This document shows, in pieces, positions 16,908-26,587 of a stretch of 52,075 bases of DNA (its first letter is position 1; every line of letters starts with the position of its first letter). Under the pieces are notes generated by a model. It worked only from the letters and a program-made list of their open reading frames with translations, was not told the DNA's origin and ran no database searches. A program made the translations under genes and the position numbers. The DNA lies in NCBI GenBank assembly GCA_964517135.1, contig CAZFBA010000026.1, forward strand, positions 1-52,075, in the 5' to 3' direction. This DNA is from CAZFBA01 sp964517135 (GTDB lineage Bacteria > Cyanobacteriota > Vampirovibrionia > JBFMGH01).

Positions 16908-18011
16908 ATGAACAACAATTTAAAACCTATAGATAGCAAGGATAAAGCTACTCTCATCCTTGAAGATGGCTCTGTTTATGAGTGTTTCAGTTTTGGAGCC
17001 AGTAAAACAATTTGTGCTGAAATCGTCTTTAATACTGGTATGACAGGCTATCAGGAAATTCTCTCTGACCCTTCTTATGCAGGCCAGGCCGTTGTTATGA
17101 CCTATCCGTTAATAGGCAACTATGGCATTAGCCCTGCTAATGTTGAATCTGAAAAAGTTCAGGCAAGCGCAATCATTGTCAGGGAATATTGTCAGCATGA
17201 AAGCAACTGGAAAAGCAATCAAAATATATCTGAGTACCTGAAAAAAGAAAATATTGCAGCTATCTACGGTATTGATACCCGTATGCTGACAAAAAAAATT
17301 AGAACCCGGGGGACAATGAACTGTTTGATTACAACAGATCCCTGTTTTGATGAACTTAAAAAAGCATTAATATCTTATAGATTCCCTGCTGACATAGTAA
17401 GTAAGATATCACGCAAAGAAGCGTTACACCTTGAAGGTAGTGGTAAAAAGATTGCGCTTATTGACCTTGGTGTGAAATCAGGAATAATAAGGTATATACA
17501 AAATGCAGATTGTGCCATTACCCTGCTCCCCTGGAATACAGACAGCAATACTATTCTTTCAAGTGGCTATGACGCACTGTTCCTCTCCAATGGCCCTGGA
17601 GACCCCAAAGATGTCAGCGAGGTTGTAAGCAATGTAAAACATCTCATAAGCAAATTACCTATCTATGGCATATGTCTGGGGCATCAAATTTTAGCACTTG
17701 CCCTTGGTGCAGATACATACAAGCTTAAATTTGGTCACAGAGGCAGTAACCACCCGGTAATAGATCTTAGAACAGGTAAAGTGATTATTACTGCACAGAA
17801 TCACGGTTATGCTGTCTCAGAATCCGGTATTCCTGATTCAATGATTATCACCCACAAAAACATAAATGACAGTACAATTGAAGGGTTTAGCTGTCCAGAA
17901 TTAAATATTTACAGTGTTCAATTCCATCCTGAAGATGGCCCCGGGCCTGAAGATGCTAATTTTATCTTTAACGAGTGGCTACAAATATTGGAAGGTTGTA
18001 ATTATGCCTAA
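16908..18011 (+). CDS. carA: Carbamoyl-phosphate synthase small (glutaminase) subunit
   Basis: Hydrolyses glutamine and channels ammonia to CarB. The 367-residue protein has an N-terminal CarA-specific domain with FNTGMTGYQEIL near residue 38 and a C-terminal class-I amidotransferase domain with nucleophile YGICLGHQ near 250 and the His/Glu pair VQFHPED near 340. ATG 16908 was chosen because GAAGGG lies 7 nt upstream and the family begins there; the frame opens 11 codons earlier. It overlaps carB by 8 nt. Confidence 0.96.
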   Translation: MNNNLKPIDSKDKATLILEDGSVYECFSFGASKTICAEIVFNTGMTGYQEILSDPSYAGQAVVMTYPLIGNYGISPANVESEKVQASAIIVREYCQHESNWKSNQNISEYLKKENIAAIYGIDTRMLTKKIRTRGTMNCLITTDPCFDELKKALISYRFPADIVSKISRKEALHLEGSGKKIALIDLGVKSGIIRYIQNADCAITLLPWNTDSNTILSSGYDALFLSNGPGDPKDVSEVVSNVKHLISKLPIYGICLGHQILALALGADTYKLKFGHRGSNHPVIDLRTGKVIITAQNHGYAVSESGIPDSMIITHKNINDSTIEGFSCPELNIYSVQFHPEDGPGPEDANFIFNEWLQILEGCNYA

Positions 18012-21000
18012 AAATATCAATTTAAAAAAAGTACTGGTAGTAGGTTCCGGGCCGATAATTGTTGGCCAGGCAGCTGAATTTGATTATGCCGGAACTCAGG
18101 CCTGCAAAGCCCTTAAAGAAGAGGGTATAGAGATCGTTCTTGTTAATAGTAATCCGGCAACCATTATGACAGACGATACAATAGCTGATAAAGTTTATAT
18201 ACACCCATTAACGCTTGAATCGCTGGCTTATATAATTAAAAAAGAACGACCTGACGGCATTATTGCTACTCTGGGAGGTCAGACAGGGCTTAACATATCA
18301 ATTGAGCTCGATGAAGCCGGTATTCTAGAAAAATACAACGTTCAAGTACTGGGCACATCACTTAATTCAATTAAAAAGGCTGAAGACCGTGAGCTATTCA
18401 GAAACCTGATGCACGAAATTAAAGAACCTGTACCGGAAAGCACCATTGTATCTAACATAGATGACGCTAATCAGTTTGCTGAAAAGACAGGGCTACCTCT
18501 TATCATTCGCCCTGCTTATACACTTGGTGGCACTGGAGGTGGTATAGCTCATTCAATGGAGGAATTAAGAGATATTGCTTCCAGAGGGCTGCTTCATAGT
18601 CGTATTCATCAGATATTACTTGAAGAAAGTGTTCACGGATGGAAAGAAGTAGAATATGAAATCATGCGGGATTCCAATGATACCTGCATTGTAGTATGTA
18701 ATATGGAAAACTTTGACCCTGTTGGAATACACACTGGAGATAGCATAGTAGTTGCACCTTCTCAAACTCTTAGTGATGAAGAATATCACATGCTCAGAAC
18801 ATCATCGTTAAGGATTGTCAGGGCGCTAAAAATTGAAGGCGGCTGTAATGTACAGTTTGCACTAAACCCTGAGAGTCTTGAATATAGAATAATTGAAGTA
18901 AATCCTCGTGTTAGCAGGTCTTCTGCTCTTGCTTCCAAGGCTTCCGGCTATCCTATTGCAAAAATTGCAGCTAAAATAGCTATCGGACTTCATCTTCATG
19001 AAATACCTAACTGTATAACCCACAAAACAATGGCTTCTTTTGAGCCAGCACTTGACTATATTGTAACAAAGATACCTAAATGGCCGTTTGACAAATTTGG
19101 ATATGCAGACAGGACATTAAATACCCAGATGAAAGCAACCGGAGAAGTTATGGCTATTGACCGTAACTTTGAAAGCTCATTTCTTAAAGCTCTTATATCT
19201 CTCGAAGGCAAAGAAACCAGCCTTAGAAAACAAGAATTAGAAACACTATCAAAAGATACTATTTACAAAAAACTATCAATTGCTGACGATACCCGTATAT
19301 TTACTATCGCAGAAGCCCTCAGAAAGGGTGTTACAATAGATGAAATTTATCAGGTTACTAAAATTGACAGATGGTTTCTATACAAGTTAAATAACATCAT
19401 AGAGCTAGAAAAGAGACTTTCATCTGAACCTCTATCAATAGAATTGCTTCAAGAAGCTGAACGAAAAGGTTTTTCAGACACTGAAATAGAGGCTCTTTCA
19501 GGAATTAAAAGTAAATTCATCGATGTATTAAGACGGGCCCACGGTATTTATCCTGTTTATAAAATTGTAGATACCTGTGCTGCTGAATTTGAATCTTCTA
19601 CACCTTACTATTATTCTACATACGAGACAGAAGATGAAAATATTGTAAGCAGAAAAGAGAAGATACTTGTTATAGGGTCTGGTCCTATTAGAATTGGTCA
19701 GGGTATCGAGTTTGATTATTGTTCTGTTCACGCTGTATGGGCTTTTAAAGAAGCCGGTTATGAGTCTATTATCATTAATAATAACCCTGAAACAGTAAGT
19801 ACTGATTTTGACATTGCAGACAAATTATATTTTGAACCTTTATTTATTGAAGATGTAATGAATGTGGTCAGAAAAGAAAAACCTAAAGGTGCAATTATAC
19901 AGTTTGGAGGACAAACAGCCATTAACCTTGGTCCAAAACTTAAAGAAAATGGTGTTCAGATCATGGGCACAACAGTTGGATCATCTAACGTTGCTGAAGA
20001 TAGGGAAATGTTTGAGGCTCTGTTAGATGAACTTAATATACTCAGACCTTGCGGACATGCTGTAACTACCTTTGAAGAAGCTAAAATAGCTGCACTTGAT
20101 GCAGGGTATCCTGTGCTGGTAAGACCATCATATGTTATTGGTGGCAGAGCCATGCAAATTGTAATGAATGAAGAGGAACTTGAATCATACATGCTTGAAG
20201 CTGTATCTATTTCAAGTGAACATCCAGTGCTTGTTGATCACTATATAGAGGGTAAAGAAGTTGAGGTTGATGCAATATCAGATATAAACGGTGTTCTTAT
20301 ACCTGGTATTCTTGAACATATTGAAAGAACAGGTGTTCATTCAGGTGACAGTTTTGCTGTTTACCCGGCACAGAATTTATCACAAAAAGTAATTGATACT
20401 ATCGTCGATTATACCTTTAAACTGGCAAAAGCTATCAGGGTTATTGGCCTGATGAATATACAATTTGTGGTTGATAAAAATGAAAATGTCTATGTAATTG
20501 AGGTTAACCCGAGAGCATCAAGGACAGTTCCTGTGTTGAGTAAGGTTACAAAGGTTCCAATGGTTAAAATAGCTGTGGATGTTATACTAGGAAACAAAAT
20601 ACCATCAATAATTGACTGTTATCAAAGCAAAAAACAGGATAACGAAATTTATTATAACTATGGTTTATATCCTTTTACCAATCTTGTTGCTGTTAAGGCA
20701 CCGGTATTTTCATTCCAGAAGCTTTCTAATGTTGAAGTTTCCCTTGCAGCAGAGATGAAGTCAACAGGAGAAGTATTAGGGATAGATAATAACTATCATT
20801 TTGCACTGACAAAAGCGTTTCTTGCTGCCGGTTATTCTTTTCCTGAAGCAGGAAAGATACTTGTTTCGCTCAATAAAAAAGATCAGGATGAGGCTTTAGA
20901 TGTTATAAAGGAATTTATTAAGCTGGGGTTCAACATTTTAGCTACAGAAGGAACAGCTAAAACCTGTCAGGAAAATGGAATTGATGTAGAATTTCTTGAT

Positions 21001-21273
21001 AAACACAATATTGAAAATACCAAACAAGAAATTCAAAAACACAAAATATCTATTGTTATTAACACACCAACTATTTCAAAAGATCCAAAACGTTTTGGTT
21101 TTATAGTTAGAAGTTATGCTGAACAGTACAAAGTTCCTTGTTTTAGTTCTTTAGACACAGTGAAAGCCTATATTGCTGCTTACAAAACATATACAAACAA
21201 TAGAGAAACTTTTACCTATGAGCCTATAGATTATTACATAAATAATGTCTCTGAAAAGCTTCTTATGGTTTAA
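18004..21273 (+). CDS. carB: Carbamoyl-phosphate synthase large subunit
   Basis: Makes carbamoyl phosphate from bicarbonate, ATP and ammonia. At 1089 residues it has the normal two-half structure: two ATP-grasp synthetase halves (glycine-rich PAYTLGGTGGGIA near residue 175 and PSYVIGGRAMQIV near 705), paired VVGSGPIIVGQ and VIGSGPIRIGQ starts, and a C-terminal MGS-like allosteric domain from about residue 950. ATG 18004 overlaps the end of carA; GGAAGG lies 8 nt upstream. The open frame to the left (from 17914) is carA shadow. The product feeds pyrB and arginine synthesis. Confidence 0.97.
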   Translation: MPKNINLKKVLVVGSGPIIVGQAAEFDYAGTQACKALKEEGIEIVLVNSNPATIMTDDTIADKVYIHPLTLESLAYIIKKERPDGIIATLGGQTGLNISIELDEAGILEKYNVQVLGTSLNSIKKAEDRELFRNLMHEIKEPVPESTIVSNIDDANQFAEKTGLPLIIRPAYTLGGTGGGIAHSMEELRDIASRGLLHSRIHQILLEESVHGWKEVEYEIMRDSNDTCIVVCNMENFDPVGIHTGDSIVVAPSQTLSDEEYHMLRTSSLRIVRALKIEGGCNVQFALNPESLEYRIIEVNPRVSRSSALASKASGYPIAKIAAKIAIGLHLHEIPNCITHKTMASFEPALDYIVTKIPKWPFDKFGYADRTLNTQMKATGEVMAIDRNFESSFLKALISLEGKETSLRKQELETLSKDTIYKKLSIADDTRIFTIAEALRKGVTIDEIYQVTKIDRWFLYKLNNIIELEKRLSSEPLSIELLQEAERKGFSDTEIEALSGIKSKFIDVLRRAHGIYPVYKIVDTCAAEFESSTPYYYSTYETEDENIVSRKEKILVIGSGPIRIGQGIEFDYCSVHAVWAFKEAGYESIIINNNPETVSTDFDIADKLYFEPLFIEDVMNVVRKEKPKGAIIQFGGQTAINLGPKLKENGVQIMGTTVGSSNVAEDREMFEALLDELNILRPCGHAVTTFEEAKIAALDAGYPVLVRPSYVIGGRAMQIVMNEEELESYMLEAVSISSEHPVLVDHYIEGKEVEVDAISDINGVLIPGILEHIERTGVHSGDSFAVYPAQNLSQKVIDTIVDYTFKLAKAIRVIGLMNIQFVVDKNENVYVIEVNPRASRTVPVLSKVTKVPMVKIAVDVILGNKIPSIIDCYQSKKQDNEIYYNYGLYPFTNLVAVKAPVFSFQKLSNVEVSLAAEMKSTGEVLGIDNNYHFALTKAFLAAGYSFPEAGKILVSLNKKDQDEALDVIKEFIKLGFNILATEGTAKTCQENGIDVEFLDKHNIENTKQEIQKHKISIVINTPTISKDPKRFGFIVRSYAEQYKVPCFSSLDTVKAYIAAYKTYTNNRETFTYEPIDYYINNVSEKLLMV

Positions 21274-21315
21274 TATACCAGTTTATTAACATTAAATGAG
21301 TTGTAATAAGTGATT

Positions 21316-22122
21316 TTACAATAATGATTGTGCTAATAATTTTTTAAAAATATAATAAAGCTCCAGTTCAAGTTCTGTTTCTGGCCTTATAAGCTGTTTG
21401 GGCCTGTCTGATATCTCTAAACATACGAATAATTCAGACTTTTTATCTATCAATGCAGCTGGTCTTTCAAAGATGACAAGCTTTTTCTTATCATCAATGT
21501 AAGCTTCTACTGAGTTAGAAACTGTTATAGTATATCCATTCTGAAAATCTATTCTTGACGAAGATTTAGAGCATTGTAATTTACCTTCGCCAGCTTGTTT
21601 TATGAGGAATGTAAACACACCTGACAGGTTAAAGCCCTGACCTATAGCAAAATACCTTTCTATAACTGGCATAATAACTTTATTTATCTTTGAAACAACA
21701 ATATCATATTCTTTTTTCGTAAGCCTGTAGTGCTTTTCAGTATTCAGTTCATTATTAATAGTTAGTGAATAAATTGTCTTAAGTGTCTTCTCTTCTTTTT
21801 CAATCAGCAAAGTATTAGTTTTTTTAAGTATATAAGATTTATCTTCTATCTGACATGATATCAGATGGCCATTTTCCGGCAGTGCCATGTATGTCCAGTT
21901 TTTTGCTCTGGCATTTATAGCACTCTGGATCATTTTACTCAGTTCTGTAGTAGCATTTTCAAACTTCCTAAAATTTTCTATATCTTCACTGACTTTTATT
22001 TTATCAGAGTTTTGAGTTACTATTCTCAATACACAGTGATTTTCTGCTTTTTCTAATGGTACAATACTTGCTAATGAAGCATTCTTAAATTCATAAATAT
22101 TGTTAAAATGCTCTGATACCAT
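21316..22122 (-). CDS. Hypothetical protein, 268 residues
   Basis: Not recognised. It is a soluble-looking mixed alpha/beta protein with no signal peptide, membrane segment or clear motif. It ends in a leucine-rich helical tail (stretch with ELELELYYIFKKLLA). ATG 22122 was chosen because GAGG lies 6 nt upstream; TTG 22134 is the alternative. It converges on carB with a 42-bp gap and no terminator. The neighbours give no hint of function. Confidence 0.65.
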   Translation of the reverse strand: MVSEHFNNIYEFKNASLASIVPLEKAENHCVLRIVTQNSDKIKVSEDIENFRKFENATTELSKMIQSAINARAKNWTYMALPENGHLISCQIEDKSYILKKTNTLLIEKEEKTLKTIYSLTINNELNTEKHYRLTKKEYDIVVSKINKVIMPVIERYFAIGQGFNLSGVFTFLIKQAGEGKLQCSKSSSRIDFQNGYTITVSNSVEAYIDDKKKLVIFERPAALIDKKSELFVCLEISDRPKQLIRPETELELELYYIFKKLLAQSLL

Positions 22123-22592
22123 ATATTTCCTCAATGAAAGATTTTACTTTTGAATAATACCTGATAAATTGTCTTCTAAGTATCTATTGCAATGACTTTG
22201 CCAGACCAGATCCATTTTTGCGTATAACCGTGATAGTATACAGTTATTTGCTGGCTATATCTGTTTAATAGTCTACATTTATCTATAAATTCTCTTTTAA
22301 TACTCTAATTATAAAGGACAATTGTTTCAAAAATATTTCAAATATTACACAATTTGTTCGTAAACTTATATTTAAAACCAGAATATTTAAATATTTACCA
22401 GTATTCCGTGATTATTTTCAATGCTTAAATCAATATTTAGCTTTTATAGCAAATTATTTTTACCGGTTTCATTAAACATAAAGCTTTTACTTGTAAAGCT
22501 TCATTTGATCTTATTTTACTTTCGTTAGATCATTGTTTCAGGTTTACACATTCTTTCAAAATATTATTTTAGAAAAAGCCAGCGGGGAAAAT
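22123..22592. other. Intergenic region before ppk2
   Basis: About 470 bp of A+T-rich sequence. No ORF, RNA gene or repeat was recognised. It should contain promoters for the flanking divergent genes, but I could not single one out. Confidence 0.4.
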
Positions 22593-22649
22593 ATGTCAGT
22601 ATTAAATAAGTTTGAAGAAACCATTAAACTCAAAAAAAGGATTACATGA
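22593..22649 (+). pseudogene. Out-of-frame N-terminal segment of ppk2 (frame break at A7)
   Basis: An ATG at 22593 with GGGGAA upstream opens a frame of 18 codons ending in TGA at 22647-22649. Read through with one extra A in the seven-A run at 22632-22638, it joins the ppk2 frame as LKKKDYMKDLEKYQ, which matches the usual N-terminal helix of PPK2 proteins. The segment is therefore probably the true start of ppk2, separated by a one-base frame difference. Confidence 0.6.
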
Positions 22650-23341
22650 AGGATCTAGAAAAGTATCAGCTGCGGTTTACAATGCTTCAACAAGAGATAA
22701 GGAAAAACAAAATACCTCTTTTGATGCTTTTTGAAGGATGGGATGCATCAGGCAAAGGAGGAGCAATCAAAAGACTAACAGGAAAGCTCGACCCCAGGGG
22801 TGTTAAAGTATATCCTGTTGGTGCTCCATCTAGCGACGAGCTAAGTAGAAACTATCTATGGCGATTCTGGACCAGATTACCCAGAAAAGGAGAAATAGTC
22901 ATCTTCGATAGAAGCTGGTATGGCCGTGTTCTGGTTGAACGTGTCGAGGGTTTCGCCTCTGAAGATGAATGGCAACGTGCTTATAATGAAATTAACTATT
23001 ATGAAAAAACACTCATAGATGATAAACATATGCTGCTCAAGTTTTTTATACATATTTCTAAAGATGAACAGCTCAGGCGCTTTAAAGAAAGAGAAGAAAA
23101 CCCTTTCAAAAGCTGGAAACTTACGGATGAAGACTGGCGCAATCGTGAAAAGTGGGATCAATACGAAGAAGCCACAGAAGACATGCTTGCTAAAACCAAT
23201 ACTGACATTGCCCCCTGGAATATCATACAGGGAAACAGTAAACGACACGCTAGAATTGAAGTTATTAAAATAGTTACCGAAAGCATTGAAAAGGTCTGTC
23301 AGGTTAATACAGAAAAAATATACCCGCCTGCTGCTCTTTAA
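22646..23341 (+). CDS. ppk2: Polyphosphate kinase 2 family protein
   Basis: Transfers phosphate between polyphosphate and nucleotides. The 231-residue frame contains the Walker A motif GWDASGKGG near residue 28, the Walker B region IVIFDRSWYGRVLVERVEG near 88 and the lid NREKWDQYEEATEDML near 173. Only the extreme N-terminal helix is missing and may be supplied by the out-of-frame segment at 22593. ATG 22646 has AAAGG 5 nt upstream, so an N-shortened but catalytically complete protein could be made. Direction (ADP or AMP phosphorylation) cannot be decided from sequence. No ppk1 or exopolyphosphatase is adjacent. Confidence 0.9.
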   Translation: MKDLEKYQLRFTMLQQEIRKNKIPLLMLFEGWDASGKGGAIKRLTGKLDPRGVKVYPVGAPSSDELSRNYLWRFWTRLPRKGEIVIFDRSWYGRVLVERVEGFASEDEWQRAYNEINYYEKTLIDDKHMLLKFFIHISKDEQLRRFKEREENPFKSWKLTDEDWRNREKWDQYEEATEDMLAKTNTDIAPWNIIQGNSKRHARIEVIKIVTESIEKVCQVNTEKIYPPAAL

Positions 23342-23423
23342 CCGATTTACAGACAACAATTACATGAACAGCAAAGACATTATTGTTTTATTTGTATAGT
23401 ATACAATTTGTTGTGTGTAACAT

Positions 23424-23476
23424 GACTGTCCGGTAAAATTTTTTCTGAGGGTTTGGTTTTTGCCAATTTCTTTAAT
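23424..23476 (+). repeat. Dispersed repeat (CTGAGGG family), copy 2
   Basis: Contains ACTGTCCGGTAAAA, then TTTTTTCTGAGGGTTT and a later TTTCTTTAATT. Compare 5793-5830. The ACTGTCCGGT word recurs on the minus strand at 26721-26731. The copies may be ends or remnants of one mobile element. Confidence 0.55.
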
Positions 23477-23599
23477 TTATTCCTGTAAAATTTTCTAATC
23501 TCAAAAAGAGATTATGACAGGTTTTATACTTCTAAATATAATCTTTTACCAGAACATCAATGTATGTAGTGCAATTAAAATATTTAGTGTATAGTATAT

Positions 23600-23614
23600 T
23601 AATAATCATTACTA
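23600..23614. promoter_or_regulatory. Possible PerR/Fur-type operator before katA
   Basis: TAATAAT-C-ATTACTA is a 7-1-7 inverted repeat with one mismatch, close to the 7-1-7 architecture of PerR and Fur boxes. It lies 14 bp upstream of the candidate -35 and 229 bp before katA. Catalase control by PerR is common; the assignment here is inference. Confidence 0.4.
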
Positions 23615-23628
23615 TTAACTGAAATTAC

Positions 23629-23656
23629 TTGAGATATAAAGTTTTTGCTGTATAAT
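23629..23656 (+). promoter_or_regulatory. Candidate katA promoter
   Basis: TTGAGA (23629-23634), 16-bp spacer and a perfect TATAAT (23651-23656). The implied 5' leader is about 180 nt; no riboswitch was recognised in it. Confidence 0.55.
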
Positions 23657-23843
23657 AAAATTCTTATAATTGTTATTAAATAAACTCTGACAAATTTATA
23701 AATGGCCCACCTTAAAGGTCTTCACTGAAATTTACTCAAAATGTATCTAAATTTATTTTTAATTGTTCTGCCTGAATAATATTAGCTTATTACAGGAGTT
23801 ATGGTTTATTTAGTCTACCGTAATAGAAATATAAGGAGTTTTT

Positions 23844-25307
23844 ATGAAAGAAGAAAAGAACAAAAAACTTACTACTGCTGCCGGTGCACCGGTTGCAGAC
23901 AATCAAAATTCCATGACGGCAGGGCCTCGTGGGCCTATGTTATTGCAGGATGTCTGGTATCTCGAAAAATTAGCACATTTTGACAGAGAAGTAATACCAG
24001 AAAGAAGAATGCACGCTAAAGGCTCAGGAGCATTCGGTACTTTCACGGTAACACAAGATATTACACAATATACGAAAGCTAGAATGTTCTCAGAAATTGG
24101 TAAAAAAACTGATATGTTTGTGCGGTTCTCAACAGTTGCTGGAGAACGTGGAGCAGCAGATGCTGAAAGAGATATCAGAGGCTTTGCAATGAAGTTTTAT
24201 ACTGAAGAAGGCAACTGGGACCTTGTCGGAAACAATACGCCTGTCTTTTTCATTCGTGACCCGCTTAAATTCCCGGATCTAAACAGGGCTGTAAAACGTG
24301 ATCCGCATACAAATATGCGCAGTGCTACTAACAACTGGGATTTCTGGTCCTCGCTACCTGAAGCCCTTCACCAGGTCACTATCACCATGAGCGATAGGGG
24401 TATACCCTATTCATACAGACATATGCACGGTTTTGGCAGTCATACATTCAGCATGATCAATGCTAACAATGAACGAGTTTGGGTTAAGTTCCACCTTATA
24501 ACCCAACAGGGTATTAAAAATCTGACAGATCAAGAGGCAGAAGCTATTATTGGTTCTGATCGTGAAAGCCACCAGCGTGACCTTTTTGATAGCATTCAAA
24601 AAAATGATTTCCCTAGATGGACAATGTATATACAGGTTATGACAGAAGAACAGGCTAGAAATATGCCTTATAACCCATTTGATCTTACTAAAGTGTGGTA
24701 TAAGAAAGATTATCCACTTATAGAAGTGGGATATTTTGAATTGAACAGGAACCCTGAAAACTATTTCCTTGATGTAGAACAGGCAGCTTTTAACCCTGCT
24801 CATATTGTTCCGGGTATTGGCTTTTCACACGATAAAATGCTTCAGGGAAGACTCTTTTCTTATGGTGATGCTCAGCGTTACCGTTTAGGAGTCAACCATC
24901 ACCAGATTCCTGTTAATGCTCCAAGATGCCCTGTCAACAGTTATCATAGAGATGGACAGATGCGTGTTAATGACAATGCCGGAACTACTGTAGGATACCA
25001 GCCAAACAGCTTTGGAGCCTGGCAGGACCAACCAGAACTCAAAGAACCTCCACTTGCTCTATACGGTGATGCCTGGAACTGGGATTTTAGAGAAGATGAC
25101 GATGATTACTATACACAACCAGGGCTACTTTTCAGGCTTATGAGTCCTGAACAGCAAAAAGTCTTGTTTGAAAATACTGCCCGTGCAATGGGTGATGCTC
25201 CTGATGAAATAAAACTCAGGCATATTGCTAACTGCATGAAAGCTGATCCTGCCTATGGAGAAGGGGTCGCAAGTGCTGCTGGCCTCTCTACTGCAGCTAT
25301 TAAATAA
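23844..25307 (+). CDS. katA: Monofunctional heme catalase (small-subunit type)
   Basis: Dismutates hydrogen peroxide. The 487-residue length fits the small-subunit, clade-3-like catalases. The distal histidine lies in ERRMHAKGSGAFGTF (His near residue 57), the distal Asn in VGNNTPVFFIRDP near 135, and the proximal heme tyrosine in RLFSYGDAQRYRLG near 338. AAGGAG lies before the ATG. A strong terminator follows, so it is probably monocistronic. A catalase fits exposure to oxygen, notable beside the fermentative EutE-type enzyme at the other end of the window. Confidence 0.97.
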   Translation: MKEEKNKKLTTAAGAPVADNQNSMTAGPRGPMLLQDVWYLEKLAHFDREVIPERRMHAKGSGAFGTFTVTQDITQYTKARMFSEIGKKTDMFVRFSTVAGERGAADAERDIRGFAMKFYTEEGNWDLVGNNTPVFFIRDPLKFPDLNRAVKRDPHTNMRSATNNWDFWSSLPEALHQVTITMSDRGIPYSYRHMHGFGSHTFSMINANNERVWVKFHLITQQGIKNLTDQEAEAIIGSDRESHQRDLFDSIQKNDFPRWTMYIQVMTEEQARNMPYNPFDLTKVWYKKDYPLIEVGYFELNRNPENYFLDVEQAAFNPAHIVPGIGFSHDKMLQGRLFSYGDAQRYRLGVNHHQIPVNAPRCPVNSYHRDGQMRVNDNAGTTVGYQPNSFGAWQDQPELKEPPLALYGDAWNWDFREDDDDYYTQPGLLFRLMSPEQQKVLFENTARAMGDAPDEIKLRHIANCMKADPAYGEGVASAAGLSTAAIK

Positions 25308-25330
25308 TTATATCTGTATTTATTGTTACC

Positions 25331-25361
25331 GGGCTATCCGATTTTCAGGATAGCCCTTTTT
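25331..25361 (+). terminator. Intrinsic terminator of katA
   Basis: GGGCTATCC (25331-25339) pairs with GGATAGCCC (25348-25356), then TTTTTA. A second G/C hairpin (CCCCC 25385-25389, GGGGG 25395-25399) follows without a T-run. Confidence 0.9.
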
Positions 25362-25507
25362 AGTTCAAACAGGTTCCCTTAATGCCCCCTATGAGGGGGT
25401 TGGGGGTGGACCTAAATGTAATATGTCTGTTTCGCATACCTTATTGAAAATATCCCTAATTCAGTGTACAACTGTATAATTAAAAATAATCGAAAGACAC
25501 AGAAAAT

Positions 25508-26587
25508 ATGTATGATATTGCCATCATAGGAGCAGGTCCGGCAGGTGCTACACTGGCCAGACTTCTGGGAAAAAGCTTTAAAATTTTAATTATTGATAAA
25601 CGTGATCTTAAAAGCACTGCTACTCCTTCAAGGTTTGAAAAAACCTGTGGTGGGCTGCTTGCACCTGATGCACAGGAAATGCTCGCCCGTTTTGGCCTCG
25701 GACTACCTGAACATGTTTTAACTGGCCCGCAACTATTTGCTGTTAGAGCTATTGATATTCCTGAAGGTATAGAACGTTTTTACCAGAGACATTACATCAA
25801 TGTATCAAGAGAAAAATTTGATCAATGGCTTGTTTCAATAATACCAGAATCAGTAGAAATTAGATATAATTCATACTTTAAATTTTTTAAACAGGAAGAC
25901 AACCTGTATAAAATTACTTACAGGTATCAGGATAAACTCTATACTGATAAAGCAAAGATTCTAGTCGGAGCTGAAGGTGCACTCTCTCGCCTGAGAAAAA
26001 TTACCTGCCCTGACTGCAATAATATAAATACATATATTTCTATTCAGGAATATTTTGAGGGAGAACCTCAAAATCCTTTTTTCTCTGCTATTTTTGATGA
26101 AGAGGTTACTGATTTTTACTCCTGGACTATCCCAAAGGGAGAACATCTCCTCTTAGGTACTGCAATACCAGTATGCTCTAAGGCTTATGATAAGTTTGAA
26201 CTTCTTAAAAAGAAACTAAAACGATATAACTTTAACTTTAATAACTGTATTAAAAGAGAAGGCGCTTATATACTCAGGCCTAAAAACACTGCACAGATCT
26301 TTACCGGGAAAGACAACATAGCTCTTATTGGTGAAGCTGCTGGTTTCATTAGCCCGAGTTCTGCTGAAGGTTTTAGTTATGCTTTTAGCAGTGCTGCTTC
26401 TCTTGCTGAAGCCATACATAAATGCTTTGATAATTTTTTGCCTCTATATAATAGCGAACTGGACTCTCTTATAACTAATATAATGATTAAAAACCTTAAA
26501 TCTCCTTTTATGTATAACCCTCTTTTACGTAAAATTATAATGAAATCAGGGTTTAATGCTATAAAAATCAATATACTGCAAGATTGA
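25508..26587 (+). CDS. FAD-dependent oxidoreductase, geranylgeranyl-reductase-like
   Basis: The 359-residue flavoprotein starts with a Rossmann motif GAGPAGATLA at residue 8. It has CGGLLAPDAQEML near 47, a central IVGAEGALSRLR-like segment near 152 and a C-terminal GEAAGFISPSSAEGFSYA near 277. This order is that of the geranylgeranyl reductase / p-hydroxybenzoate hydroxylase group. Substrate is unknown, and no isoprenoid or quinone genes are adjacent. The start has only a weak ribosome site. Proteins of this shape are commonly annotated simply as NAD(P)/FAD-dependent oxidoreductases. Confidence 0.8.
   Translation: MYDIAIIGAGPAGATLARLLGKSFKILIIDKRDLKSTATPSRFEKTCGGLLAPDAQEMLARFGLGLPEHVLTGPQLFAVRAIDIPEGIERFYQRHYINVSREKFDQWLVSIIPESVEIRYNSYFKFFKQEDNLYKITYRYQDKLYTDKAKILVGAEGALSRLRKITCPDCNNINTYISIQEYFEGEPQNPFFSAIFDEEVTDFYSWTIPKGEHLLLGTAIPVCSKAYDKFELLKKKLKRYNFNFNNCIKREGAYILRPKNTAQIFTGKDNIALIGEAAGFISPSSAEGFSYAFSSAASLAEAIHKCFDNFLPLYNSELDSLITNIMIKNLKSPFMYNPLLRKIIMKSGFNAIKINILQD

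Larger units (their letters stand above)
23342..23843. other. Intergenic region between ppk2 and katA
   Basis: About 500 bp. It holds a copy of the CTGAGGG dispersed repeat (23424-23476), a 7-1-7 inverted repeat (23600-23614) and a candidate katA promoter (23629-23656). No coding sequence seen. Confidence 0.5.
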
